Shown here piece by piece: positions 11,431 to 23,400 of a stretch of 64,000 bases of DNA (positions are counted from its first letter, which is position 1; the number at the start of each line of letters is the position of its first letter). Under the pieces are notes generated by a model. That model saw nothing but the letters and a program-made list of their open reading frames with translations, was not told the origin of the DNA and made no database searches. Both the position numbers and the translations under genes were made by a program. Source of the DNA: Tubulanus polymorphus. Lineage: Eukaryota > Nemertea > Palaeonemertea > Tubulaniformes > Tubulanidae. The stretch lies in contig NC_134025.1 of assembly GCF_964204645.1 (NCBI RefSeq), positions 6,887,001 through 6,951,000 of the forward strand. Direction: 5' to 3'.

Positions 11431-14054
11431 TCATTGATTTCTTTCAGATATGGTAATCCAGATTTCTTCATCGGGCTGGGTTACCAGACCATAGACCGGA
11501 GTGATAACTTGGTCAGGAACCATCTTTAATTTAAATTGTCTGATAATTCTAGCAATAAAAATATAGCTTTCGGTCTGTGAAAATCTGTATCCGGGACATT
11601 TTCTCTTTCCAGCGAATCCAAACGGTTCAAATGAGTGTGGTGGACGAGTCTTTAATTGCTCTTTTGAGAACCTCTCTGGATCGAATCTAAAAGGATTAAT
11701 TTTAAAATATTCACTAATTGTTCATGATTTCAAAGGAATAATTGGGTCTGTTTGGAAATGCAACACAGCAGTCGTATATATTTACTTGTGCGGCTGTGGA
11801 TACAACTTTTCATCTTGAAAGCAAACTCCTAATGCGTGGATGACTGGCGTCTGAAATCATAAATATCCATTCAAACCAATCAATCATCTTCCATCTTACA
11901 CAACCTCAAGAATTATTGAAAGTTTGAAATAAAAACAAAATTTTTACCCCTTGAGGAACAACATGTCCACCCAGCGTAGTATCAGTATCGGGCTTGTAAC
12001 GAGCAGCAATAGGACCCACAACAGCACAGCGCAAAGTTTCATCAACAACTTGTTGTAAATATCTGAGAAAATTGCTGAACTATATTATTTGAACAACTGA
12101 AATTACCAGTAAAACCAATAACACCAGGAACATGACTAATATCTTACGGCATCTGTTTAACCATATCAGGAGTCATTTCTTCTTTTATGTTCAAAGTTTT
12201 CGAAACTTCTTTGAAGAGTTTGTCTTGTACATCGGAATGCGTTGCCAAGAAATAAAATGCCCATGTCATCACTGAAAGGTTAAAGAAAACTCATCGGTTT
12301 AAATCGCAGTTTTCAGATTGCAGTGGATTCGCTGTACTCACAGCTTCCCGTTGTATGGAACCCTCCAATCATATATGCCAAGACATCACAAGCCTTCTGC
12401 TCATCGTCAAAATCTGATTGGAGTATAACATCAATGAGAAGAAGTCTTTCATCAGTAGGTGAGTTGTTACGGCGATGTTTTATTATTTCAGCAATCATCG
12501 ATTTCAACTGTTCAAGAGCTGTAAAAATCACACCAATAGACCTAACATGAATATCTTCCGTTTCCAAATATTTGAAGATGAAATTTTTAATTTGATTTCA
12601 AACCAGAATTCAGTTGACTGTACCTGACTTGTAACGTTTCTCCTCAGCACTGCCCGGAGTTGATGGTACAGAAGAAACAGTACGCTCAATTTCATTCCAG
12701 CACTTAATGAGACGGAAAAACATTTATTCACAGCCATCATTATTATGTGCTACGTGCAAATTGGAGAAATGAACTTACGATATCGTAACATTTTCTGAAG
12801 GTCATAATTGCTTTATCATCATTGAAATAATCGCCAAAACTTCCTTTAGCAATAGATTTCAATGCAAGTGCAGTCATGTGATTTCTGACAGGAATATGCT
12901 GATCATCAACCATCGTAGCCCATTTGTTAATTAGCTCTTCAACCATCTGGATAATAGAATATCATACATCAGCTAGGAGTGATAACGAGAGACAAGATAT
13001 CTGCAGAAGAATATTTACCAGAAAACAAATTACACCTAAACACAATTTCCTTTTTCACAGCTTCAAATAGGAATTACGGTTCAACACATACAGTCCAGTA
13101 CAGGAACCTTGAAATATTTAACAAGTTAATGGAATTTACCTCATTCAACAATGGATACAATGCGCTCACTTCTTGATGACTGTAACAGTTATCATAAAGC
13201 TTTCTTCTCTGGCGGGCGTCAGCACCATTAGCAAACTGTATTGATTTGGCACCGATCAATGGCTCAAATAATTTGAAAATATCGGCTAAAAAATAAGACT
13301 TCAGTTAGAGCAGTGGTTTAGAAGTCACAAGTTTTCATGAACGCACAATATTTCTACGTGTCTCACGTGGTCGATCAAAGGTGGACGCGTGCTCAGAGAA
13401 TAGTTCTGGAGACGAGATGCTAATGGTCATCTTTTCTCCCATCCAGAAAGATATGATTGGTCCATGAGTTTTGTGGGTTTCGAGCAGGAATTCGTGGAGA
13501 CTTCCGGTTTTTCTAATATCAGGCAAATTTCCTTCTCTGAAGACAAAAAATAACAGTACGGTTGCTAAAATATAATCATATGCATCCACTATCCTGGCCT
13601 AACCTCCAGCTGATATATCAAAATCAAAAGTGAACGCTTATAAATTAATGTCTATTTAACCCTCCCATATAATAATATAAAAACAAGTAGGCCTATTATA
13701 TCTTACTTAGGGTCTGATGGCTCCAATCCCGGTATTGTTGTTTGCTTTTTCGCAGTCTGAAATAAGAATAAAACTTAGAGGATAGATTTGACTCACCAAG
13801 AAGGTCACATGATGCCAATGCCATGAAATCGGAAAAGATAATAAAGAAGAGTTCGCAAACCGAATCAATAAAACAATTCAATATACGAATATAGATTATC
13901 TATCTCTCTCTATATATAAAGTTACTGCTCCGCTGAACCCTCGTAAAAAAGACACGAGCATGACTAAATAATAGGTACTTACAGGATAAAGCCATATGAC
14001 AGCTATGATGAGTGCAGTAACAAATGTCACTGCAAATATTGCAAAGTCTAACAT
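11431..14054 (-). CDS. CYP20: Cytochrome P450, CYP20 family, copy D
   Basis: Eleven coding exons on the minus strand: 13983-14054, 13707-13756, 13367-13536, 13140-13285, 12779-12946, 12624-12702, 12342-12518, 12148-12271, 11948-12062, 11786-11850 and 11431-11686; product about 473 residues, close to the family length of about 460. Features in order: membrane anchor (1-24), TIPGLEPSDPKEGNLPDI (about 31-48), QHIPVRNHM block, I-helix GGFHTT (about 281-286), ETLR (about 336), FDPERF (390-395), FGFAGKRKCPG with Cys ligand near 419, and a C-terminus ending ITISERNQ. The block order follows vertebrate CYP20A1 from memory, which supports the family call over other P450 clans. It is the 5'-most member in the direction of transcription. 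Substrate unknown. Confidence 0.88.
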
Positions 14055-17000
14055 ACTTTACTTTTCAGTCAAGAAGATACACATAAGGAAAATACTTTTA
14101 CAATCGGCGATTTGACAACGAATGACGGATTTATTGATTTATTGCCACATTTACTTCCGGGTTAGGACCGTACGGTGCTGCCACGTCACGGCTTAAAGAA
14201 CAAGTATTGTTAGACAGGTTGCCTGTATATTTCCGCAAGAAATAACCAGTCTACAAGAATCTCCGGCGGGTAGAGCAGTGCGCAAGCGTGTGGGTCATGG
14301 CGGGAAATCAGGTTATTTACGGTTCACTACACATCGAAAGATGATGTAGAATGAGAGCTTATTTTCTCAAGGGATACAAATAATGGTGAAATCGCCTACC
14401 GGGTATCTTGTGTCCCGCATTGAATCCCTTACACTCAAAGCACGACCAGGCTACGAGCTCAAGCAAAACCATTTCCATTAATTATTGTAGACCAAAATAA
14501 CCAATACATTGCCAAATTCTAGATATGCGCAATTCTGGATATGATATTCCACCTAAGAATGATTCCGGTTTTCTCGAAATTCTGAAATATTTCGAACCTA
14601 TAAATAGATCAGGATTTTCTGAATTTAGTTCTTTTCGGTATTCGTTGGAATCTCGCAATTTTCAACTGAGATATATTTCCCATTTTTTTCGTTCTATTTT
14701 TCACCGAGACCATAATAACGACGACAGTTCTTTTTCTAGCAGCCTAGACGTTTTCTCATTTTCTTCGTAATTACCTTTCAAATTTGAACAATCAGTGCAC
14801 GCATTATGTTGCATGTAAAATGACACTCGCTCTTCAAAGCACACATCACTCGTTGAATCAACTGAATTATTGAATGTGCCAACATTCTGATTACAAGTAC
14901 TTCTCATTGATTAAACTGGATTTTATAGATTGGTCATTAAATGCAGATTTTATCATCGGCGCGATACCTTTCTCACGAGACACTGCTGCGTCTAATTGCG
15001 AAGAACACGACGAGAAACATTCTGCTGGAACAACAATCGTTCATTGTTTCCGATGGTAGACATTATTGGCGTATATATCGACGTGTCCTCTTTATGACTG
15101 GAGACGATTGGGCTATTCGTCAGAACTAACATCATTACGGCGACGGAGGTAAAAGAGGGTATCTTCAGCCGCAGAGACTGTCGCGTCGAATTCATAACTA
15201 TGCAGTAACGAACTAGATGAATGCAATAAATTATATCAATATCCGCAGCCTGAATGAAATACACGTTTCGAACGTAAACGCGACAACGGATTCGAAGCGG
15301 TAGCTGGAAATGTTGTAGAGAAACAGTTGTTTGAAATGATATTATACCGATGTTTGGCCGCGCGTGGTATCGACGATGATGATATGATATTTAAAGATAG
15401 TTGGATCACGTTTTTTATTCGATATGCGATGATGTTTCAACAACGATGCAGATCGGGTAAGCTCAAACCTTTTGTTCGTCACTGGTTTCCACGTAACGCC
15501 ACGTAGGAATTCATCTTAGACGCCGCTATGCTTCTTAATTTGCACGTTGAATTTCAGAATTGTGATTATTAACTTAATACGAAATTAGTTTCTCGCTTTG
15601 AAATGAAGAAGAACCAATATAATCTACTACAAATAGGCCTATAATTACAATGCTGAGTAACACAATAATTTTCTATAGAAAAAAATATGATTAAAAACGA
15701 CGGATGCAAACTAGCCATCAATATACATCTATCAGTATACTGACTTTCTTCATTCAGCTTATCCTGATCCGACAATTTGATCGCCATTAAAATCAATATT
15801 GAATATGTATTATCTATACCATTTACACCCCAAATCAAAAAAAAAAAAACAGGCTTTCTAAACGATTTATCAACGAATGTATGTATGATTATTGGGATAT
15901 CAAAAATGATTGGAAACGCTTTTCTCGAATATAAGTATATGTTTTTAATTTAATGGCTCTTTGGTCGATTCAATTTTATCTCCATTGCACCGATAGTTAA
16001 CATTTCCTATGTAATGCACTGTATGTTTCCTATAGCTGATCAGTAACATTTCAGCTTTATATTCTGCTCATACTGATTATACTCGGCCATACGATATTAA
16101 TTCATTCGTGGGAAAACAACGAAATAAATTCACATCATTAGCTTGACTTACTCCCATGTACTGACAAAACTAAAAATATGCCTCATTAATATTGAAATTG
16201 ACATTCTTACATGCTATTGTGTGTTAATACGATGCCTGGTATAATAAACCCGACATATTGAAACGAATAATGTTCGGTATTAATAGAGTATAGATAGACT
16301 GAAAATACATTGTTTTTTTCTACGTGAATTCTAACGTCAATCAAATAAAAATATCATTCCTAATACTTCTCACGTTTTTCCTTTGCATAATGTAAATAAT
16401 CGTAAGATTGTTTTGGAATCGTTGAGTTAGCCGTCTGCTGGTTGTCAAGTAGAATGTGTGAAACATGTCTCACTGCATCTTCTTCTGTCTTGTTCAGAAT
16501 AATGTCGGCAGGTCATCCCGATTATTCATTTAGTAAATGGCTTCGAAAGAATCAAAACCGTTCTACAGATTTCTCAATAAAAAGTGATTTAGCCATCTAT
16601 TAGATAATTGACTTCTGAGAAAACGGGCGTCTTGCGCTCAAATATACGCCGTTTGTATGACGTCACAAATGTATATTCAATGCGAGGTAAATGTTCGCAT
16701 ACTTGTATGAGTTAATTAATTCTGGTGTAAACTTGATTAGGTTAACACACGCAAGGAATACATCGGGACACGCGGCGACCAAGGCACCTTCAATGAAACC
16801 GGAGACCATCACTGCACTCTACATAGAATTCCTCGCGTTCCAAACACCGATCAAAAAGAAGCAAAATCCCGCATGCACCGGTGACTGAAATCGACGGAGA
16901 AGCATAAGGAACAACGGAACCTTACTCCTAATTGGAACAAGTGCGTTTTCAGAGTCGGTCTGATAACCCGAGCAGTAATTTCAAAATTTATTCGTTATTT

Positions 17001-17430
17001 CGGTATGAGTTTGTTTAACCGGGATTGTAAATCGCATGTTATGGTATGAGGTTGCGTGCCACGTGATGCCAATGAACGACAAAATAATTGTTTCATAAAC
17101 AGTTCTAGTAGTGAGATGATCACAAACTAGTTCTGAATAAATACATTTTTGTCGCTATTACGGTATCGTCAATTTTGCCGGCAAAACCGTTGCGATTCAG
17201 GATTGAAATATACGTGGCTGTTATCTTGTAACTGTGTCTTTCGGTGTCGCGAATAGCGGGAAAGTCCACATCTAGTTTATTGGTTGTAGATAAACTGTAG
17301 ATGTTGACATAACGCGTCACTAATATGTATACATGTAACTTATCTATCTTGCAAACATAGTCTTTCTTCATCGGCAGTGCGACGTCCACGTTCGTAAATG
17401 CTTAGTGGTTTCTAATGTCTCCCCGTGGCA
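14055..17430. other. Intergenic region between P450 array and HUNK-like gene
   Basis: This 3.4-kb stretch separates two divergent genes and presumably contains both promoters and any untranslated first exons. Open frames on both strands (for example around 14525-14770, 14941-15129 and 16691-16888) are short, lack recognisable domains and show no consistent splice architecture. No RNA gene or clear repeat was seen. Confidence 0.45.
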
Positions 17431-20400
17431 ATGATAACGATAGAACCAATTAATGATATCTGTAAGCGTGAAGAACTAAAATGCGAGATGACCCTCGGAT
17501 TGCAGGATTTATTGAAAAACGGACAGTATTTACCGGAGAAAGTGAGCGCGGTGCCGCGTGAAATTCTCAAAGGTTTTCCGCACAACAAGCGTGTCGGAAA
17601 CTACTTGCTCGGGAAAACTATAGGAGAAGGTTCTTTCGCCAAGGTGAAGGAAGGAATGCACACTTTGACCGGCGAAAAGGTGAGACATTCAAATGCATTC
17701 TTTAAACTTTCCATTTTCATACTCATTCATTCTTTGAAGAATTGCGGGGTTCTTGGTAGAATTGTACGGTTCTTCGGCAACATAATAAACCATTTTACAG
17801 TTGCTAGCCGCCATTTTGTTAGGGTACTTTTGCCCCGTATTGTTGGGTCATTTTTTTCTCTTTTTTAAAAACCCTCCGTGATGTGTATTGTATCATATTT
17901 CATCTGCCCATGGATGGATTTTGACAGTTTCAGCAACATTCAAACCGCATAAATCTCTAGTTTTCAGTTATGTAAAAATCATTTCTCAAATTTACAACAA
18001 TGCGACATGAGAGCAATATAAAAATCGGTGGTCAGTTTTTGCCGTGCGCATAGAAATCCAGGGTACTGAAATTTGAAGTTCGTTATTTTCAGAAATAATT
18101 TTCTAAAAAATCCAAACATTTCAAGCACTGTGCGCATAAACGCCCCCTTTCAGGTGAACTTTGAAATTTTAAGATATCTTTCCTAGTTTTTTTCCTATGG
18201 CACTTTAACTGCAGCGCGTGTATTGTCATTCCGAGATTCGGCGCTGTTTTCTTTGCGTGTATTTCAGTATATGGGTGTTATTTCTTCATTTTCACTACAC
18301 TTGTCTCTACGGAAAATGGTTTTAATTGTTTGTACGAGTATCAGGTTTAAATATCACGTCGTTTATGCAATATAATAGGTCGAAGACATTAGAGATGTTG
18401 GGGTTTAAGGGATTTTTCTGACCAGTTTTAGCAGCGAGACTGAGCGGCATTTTGATCACGCATTCGAAGTTGCGCGCGGGAAGAGAATATATGGGCCTAT
18501 ATTGAGATGGAAGAAGAAAAGAAATATATCACTCAAAATCGAGTATGATGACCATTAAAATCAGTAGTCTATCAATAAATTTACATAAAAATCTACTGAA
18601 ATTAGATGGATGGAGAAGTGGTCAAAAAGCTGGACAAATGGGGTGGGGCAAATATTCAGCTACTTTCTATGAATACTTTGTATTAAGTACACACAAGATT
18701 GATTAGATTGGGAAGAAAATATAGGAAAACTTTCTTGTTTTGGTGGTGAAATATCAAGTATCAAGTTCGAATGTCAGACGCACGTGATAAAAAGTAAAAA
18801 GTGACATCTACCATCACAAAAACGCAAGAAGTGTGTGGATTGCATTTACAACAAAAGAGTGATATTTTGGGTTTTCTTGGGTGCATGTACGTAAGCCTCT
18901 GCCTGCCGTAAAAGCGGCTACCATTACAGCCATTACGAACTAGCGCCGGTGAACGGAATACAGTATTAATGCCGTAATATTTAAACCTGATACTCGTACC
19001 AACAATTAAAACCATTTTCCGTAGAGACAAGTGTAGTGAAAATGAAGAAATAACACCCATATACTGAAATACACGCAAAGAAAACAGCGCCGAATCTCGG
19101 AATGACAATACACGCGCTGCAGTTAAAGTGCCATACGAAAAAAACTAGGCAAGATATCTTAAAATTTCAAAGTTCACCTGAAAGGGGGCGTTTATGCGCA
19201 CAGTGCTTGAAATGTTTGGATTTTTTAGAAAATTATTTCTGAAAATAACGAACTTCAAATTTCAGTACCCTGGATTTCTATGCGCACGGCAAAAACTGAC
19301 CACCGATTTTTATATTGCTCTCATGTCGCATTGTTGTAAATTTGAGAAATGATTTTTACATAACTGAAAACTAGAGATTTATGCGGTTTAAATGTTGCTG
19401 AAGTTGTCAAAATCCATCCATGGGCAGATGAAATATGATACAATACACATCACGGATAGTTTTTAAAAAAACGAAAAAAATGACCCAACAATACGGGACA
19501 AAAGTACCCTAACAAAATGGCGGCTAGCAACTGTAAAATGGTTTATTGCAGTCATGGCTTATACTTAAGACCAGTCTAAGACCAACTTAGTTATATAGCC
19601 AATCTAATAACCTAACGCAAGTCTTAAGATTTAAGACCACTTTTTGACTTAAGTCACGACTGGGCAACTGGGCCCAGGGGCCGGTTGCATAGTCATGGTT
19701 TAAGTCCAAAAGTAGTCTTAAATTAATTGACATTCGCTACAGAACGACTGGCCCCAGGACTTAAACCTATCTTAAACTTATCGTTGGATTTTGGTGTTTA
19801 CATCATGCGATAAGGCTGGTCAATTCTAATGTTTATGTATGTAGTTGTTGCCTAGTTAATTATAAAGAATTCATGGCCCCCGTTAATGGCATACTCTCTA
19901 GCATTGTACGTCCAAGTCAACATGTATTGAATTCAAGCACTATGCAGTTTGTTAAATAATGTATTTGCTAGTGTTAAATTTGGTACTTAGTACTGTGGTG
20001 ACACAGCTCTAAAGCAAATCAATCGTATATGATCGAACAATTTAGAAACCATCGCCATAGACTTAGTCCGAATATTCAATATATCCGCGTAGATACCGAT
20101 ACTGGTAAATATAACTGTAATTGAAAAAGGATCCGCCGTTTTTTGATATTTTTGCGACCAATCTCCCATGTGTAATTTTTTTACAGGGTGCATTGAGGTC
20201 GAGACACACGAGCTGAAACTGAACTAGAAACTGTATATGTCATTGCATTAATTTAATTTGTCTCATTAGAAACGTATGACGTCGATTTCACACCGTTGGG
20301 GGTATATTTTAGCATGTTAATATAAAATGGAGCCAGGTGAACGAGAACAGAATGTCTGTGAGAAAATTCGAAAAAAATCGAGACAATGATATGAGTTTTT

Positions 20401-23400
20401 CCGATATTGAAGTAACTCACAAAATCAACTAAGTTGATTTTCTTTTGTTTGAAATTGATAAATGTGAATCCAAAACCAGCCCCAGGTTCGCTTATTCAAT
20501 TCAGAATCGAAAGACGATTTCTCAAAATTTCAGGTTGCCGTAAAGGTGATCGATAAGAAGAAAGCCCGCGAGGACAGCTATGTCCGCAAAAACCTACGGC
20601 GAGAGGGCAAAATTCTTCAAATGGTACGACACGATAACGTGGCGCAGTTGTACGAAATAATGGAAACGGAGAACTGTTATTATCTTGTCGTAGAGCTGTG
20701 CGAAGGGGGTGATTTGATGGAGCATATCTGCCAGAGGAAACGCCTCGAAGAAAAAGAAGTTCTCCGTTACATGAAACAAATCATTTCGGCAGTCGATTAT
20801 CTGCATAAAGCGGGTATTCTACATCGGTACGTCAGTGATGGTGAATTCATCATAAAGAAGCGGCCTGTTAAAAGGCATGCGAAACAGAAATAAAAGCTGA
20901 AAATAGTACAAAGGAAATTGGGTAGAAGATATATATGGAAATTAACTTTACCCCGCTCACAATGCCACGGATAGAAATAAAACAGAAAATATTCATTTCG
21001 AAAATGCTTTCATAAGCATACATTTTTGGCTAAGAGTGCACCTATTTATTATGTGCATTGAAATGTAATCTGTATCCATTAATCCCATCAGAAATATATG
21101 ATGCCACTCCGATCGATATAAATTCGACGATTAAAATGGCTGCACAGGCAGCTTTCAAAGCTTTGCGATTCTTTTATTTGAAATATCATAAATCCAGGAA
21201 TTGTCAGTAGCATAAATCCCCGTTTAGCTTCAAGGTATAAATCAACATGTTTTATATGGCGGGGTGTATTGCTATGGAAACATGGCACAATACGACAAAA
21301 CAGAGGAGAAAAACATGTGAAACCCGTATACGGAATCCGTCCAGTATAGCAAGTTAGCACAAATTAGAAAAGTATTGTAACCCAATTGACACTGTCCATT
21401 TTTCCGTGGATTAAAATATCATTGTTACAACTATGCATTTTGTGTACTGCATGGCATCATTATTTGAGATAGTAACTCGGAACGGAAAAAATTATAACCA
21501 TATTAAAAATGCGACTATTTTCAATATTAGTCAATGAAAATATAGTGTAGCACGCTCGTGAAGTCTATTCCATTCTTTTACAGTGACCTAAAAGTTGAAA
21601 ACCTTCTCCTCGGTGCAGAGAATAACATTAAAATCATCGGTAAGTTGGTACTTTCTATAATGGCAGGATTTCCGAAACGCATTGAATTTGTACGTACTTA
21701 CATACGATCGAATGCCGGTCTTTGTTGTTGAACGAAATTGACCTTTTAATGATATACGGAAGATAATTATACATACATTTTAGCGGATGTTCTACATAAT
21801 ACAATCAAACAAAATATCTTTCAAATTTTGATGTATTTAATGTATTTACATGTTATAGATTTCGGATTGAGCAATAATGTTAAGGTAACGCATGCGAATG
21901 ATGGCAACTGCAAGTTCGAAGAGTTTTGTGTCACTCAGTGTGGAAGCCCAGCATATGCAGCCCCGGAATTACTGGGCAATAAGAAATATGGTCCACAGGT
22001 CGATGTTTGGAGCATGTAAGTCGTTTTGAATCACTGCTTGTTTGTGATAGTAAATTCCAGATGAATACAAATATTTGAAAACCAATACATGCAGCCAGTT
22101 CTATCCAGGATATCAGTTTTTATCCAGTGGGATTGATTGGACAGCGTGTCAATTTGTTAAGGAACTACATGTACAATGAAACGAGGTAGAGTTGAATAGA
22201 AAAATCCAATGCGATATCTGAAAGAGAGGGACCGGTGGTCACTTCTATAAAACTGGCCTCATCTGCTATCTATATATAAACCTTATACCTTACAAGGTCT
22301 AGAGAACATTTTGCTTGCGTAATTACTTATACAAACAACATCGAGAATTTTTAACCATTTTCTGTCAAACTACATCTGAAATTCATTACGTAACTATAAC
22401 CGCATTGTTAGTGTCGTTAGATTGGAATTTGACACGAATTCCGTTCGTATCGAATATCTATAAAATCTATAAAACGGAAGTTTTTCTATTTGAGTATGAC
22501 CTCTACAGGTTAGGTACGCGTAAAAGGTAATTTTACCTTAGGTAAAAATTCGCGATAAGATTGGTACGTGCAATTTTTCTGAAGACGAAGTCGTTTATCA
22601 TTAAATTATATATTCATACGTTTGCAATGGCAATATGGCAATATGAATGAAAAAACATACTATTCACGTCCGTTAATACGATGTGATAATCAAATGATAC
22701 ATTTTGCGTGATTGGATTGCCGCAATCGAGGTAGATTTATTCACGCGACACTGGTTTTCCGACAAAAAAACCTATAAGCTGTTGATGTATGCGCATATTA
22801 ATTAAGACGTGTCGAAAATAGCCTAATTTTTTTAGAAGAATACAACGCATCCTATTTTCGCTGAACTTGCGTGAGCTTCGACATTCAGAACTAAAACCAA
22901 TAGATAGCCATGTCCACGCACCAAATTCAAATAAATTGTGGCCTTCCCTTATTTCACATGTTCATATTCGCTATCTCTATTTCATATCATGTTGTTTTTT
23001 TGCTTATCTCAGAGGGGTTAATATGTATGCAATGCTGACCGGAAACCTACCATTCACTGTCCATCCGTTTAATATCAAACAGTTGCACAATAAAATGATT
23101 CACGGTGATATGAATCCTCTTCCTGAACTTGTATCAAAGGGTAAGTTCTGCATGTAGATGTAGTTAATGGATTGTTTAATGAGGTTGGAATTACACGAAG
23201 ATTTGTCACGTATGTATATGGATTGATTAGATTCATTTGCTGATGTTCGGTTTGATTACAGATTGTAAAGATTTTGTGACGAAATTACTGATACCCGAGC
23301 CCGAAAAGCGAATGACGTTGAAGCAGGCCATGCACCATCCGTGGATAACCGAAGGTATGTCTCTATCAAGCTAACTGTGAATGCCGAGTATCAAGTTGTT

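Noticed and set aside
14525-15264. Several 60-90 codon ORFs on both strands
   Set aside because: Short, overlapping, without domains or plausible splice partners.
18761-19108. 115-codon minus-strand ORF in the HUNK intron
   Set aside because: It spans the spacer and one arm of the foldback repeat and shows no domain or transposase motif.
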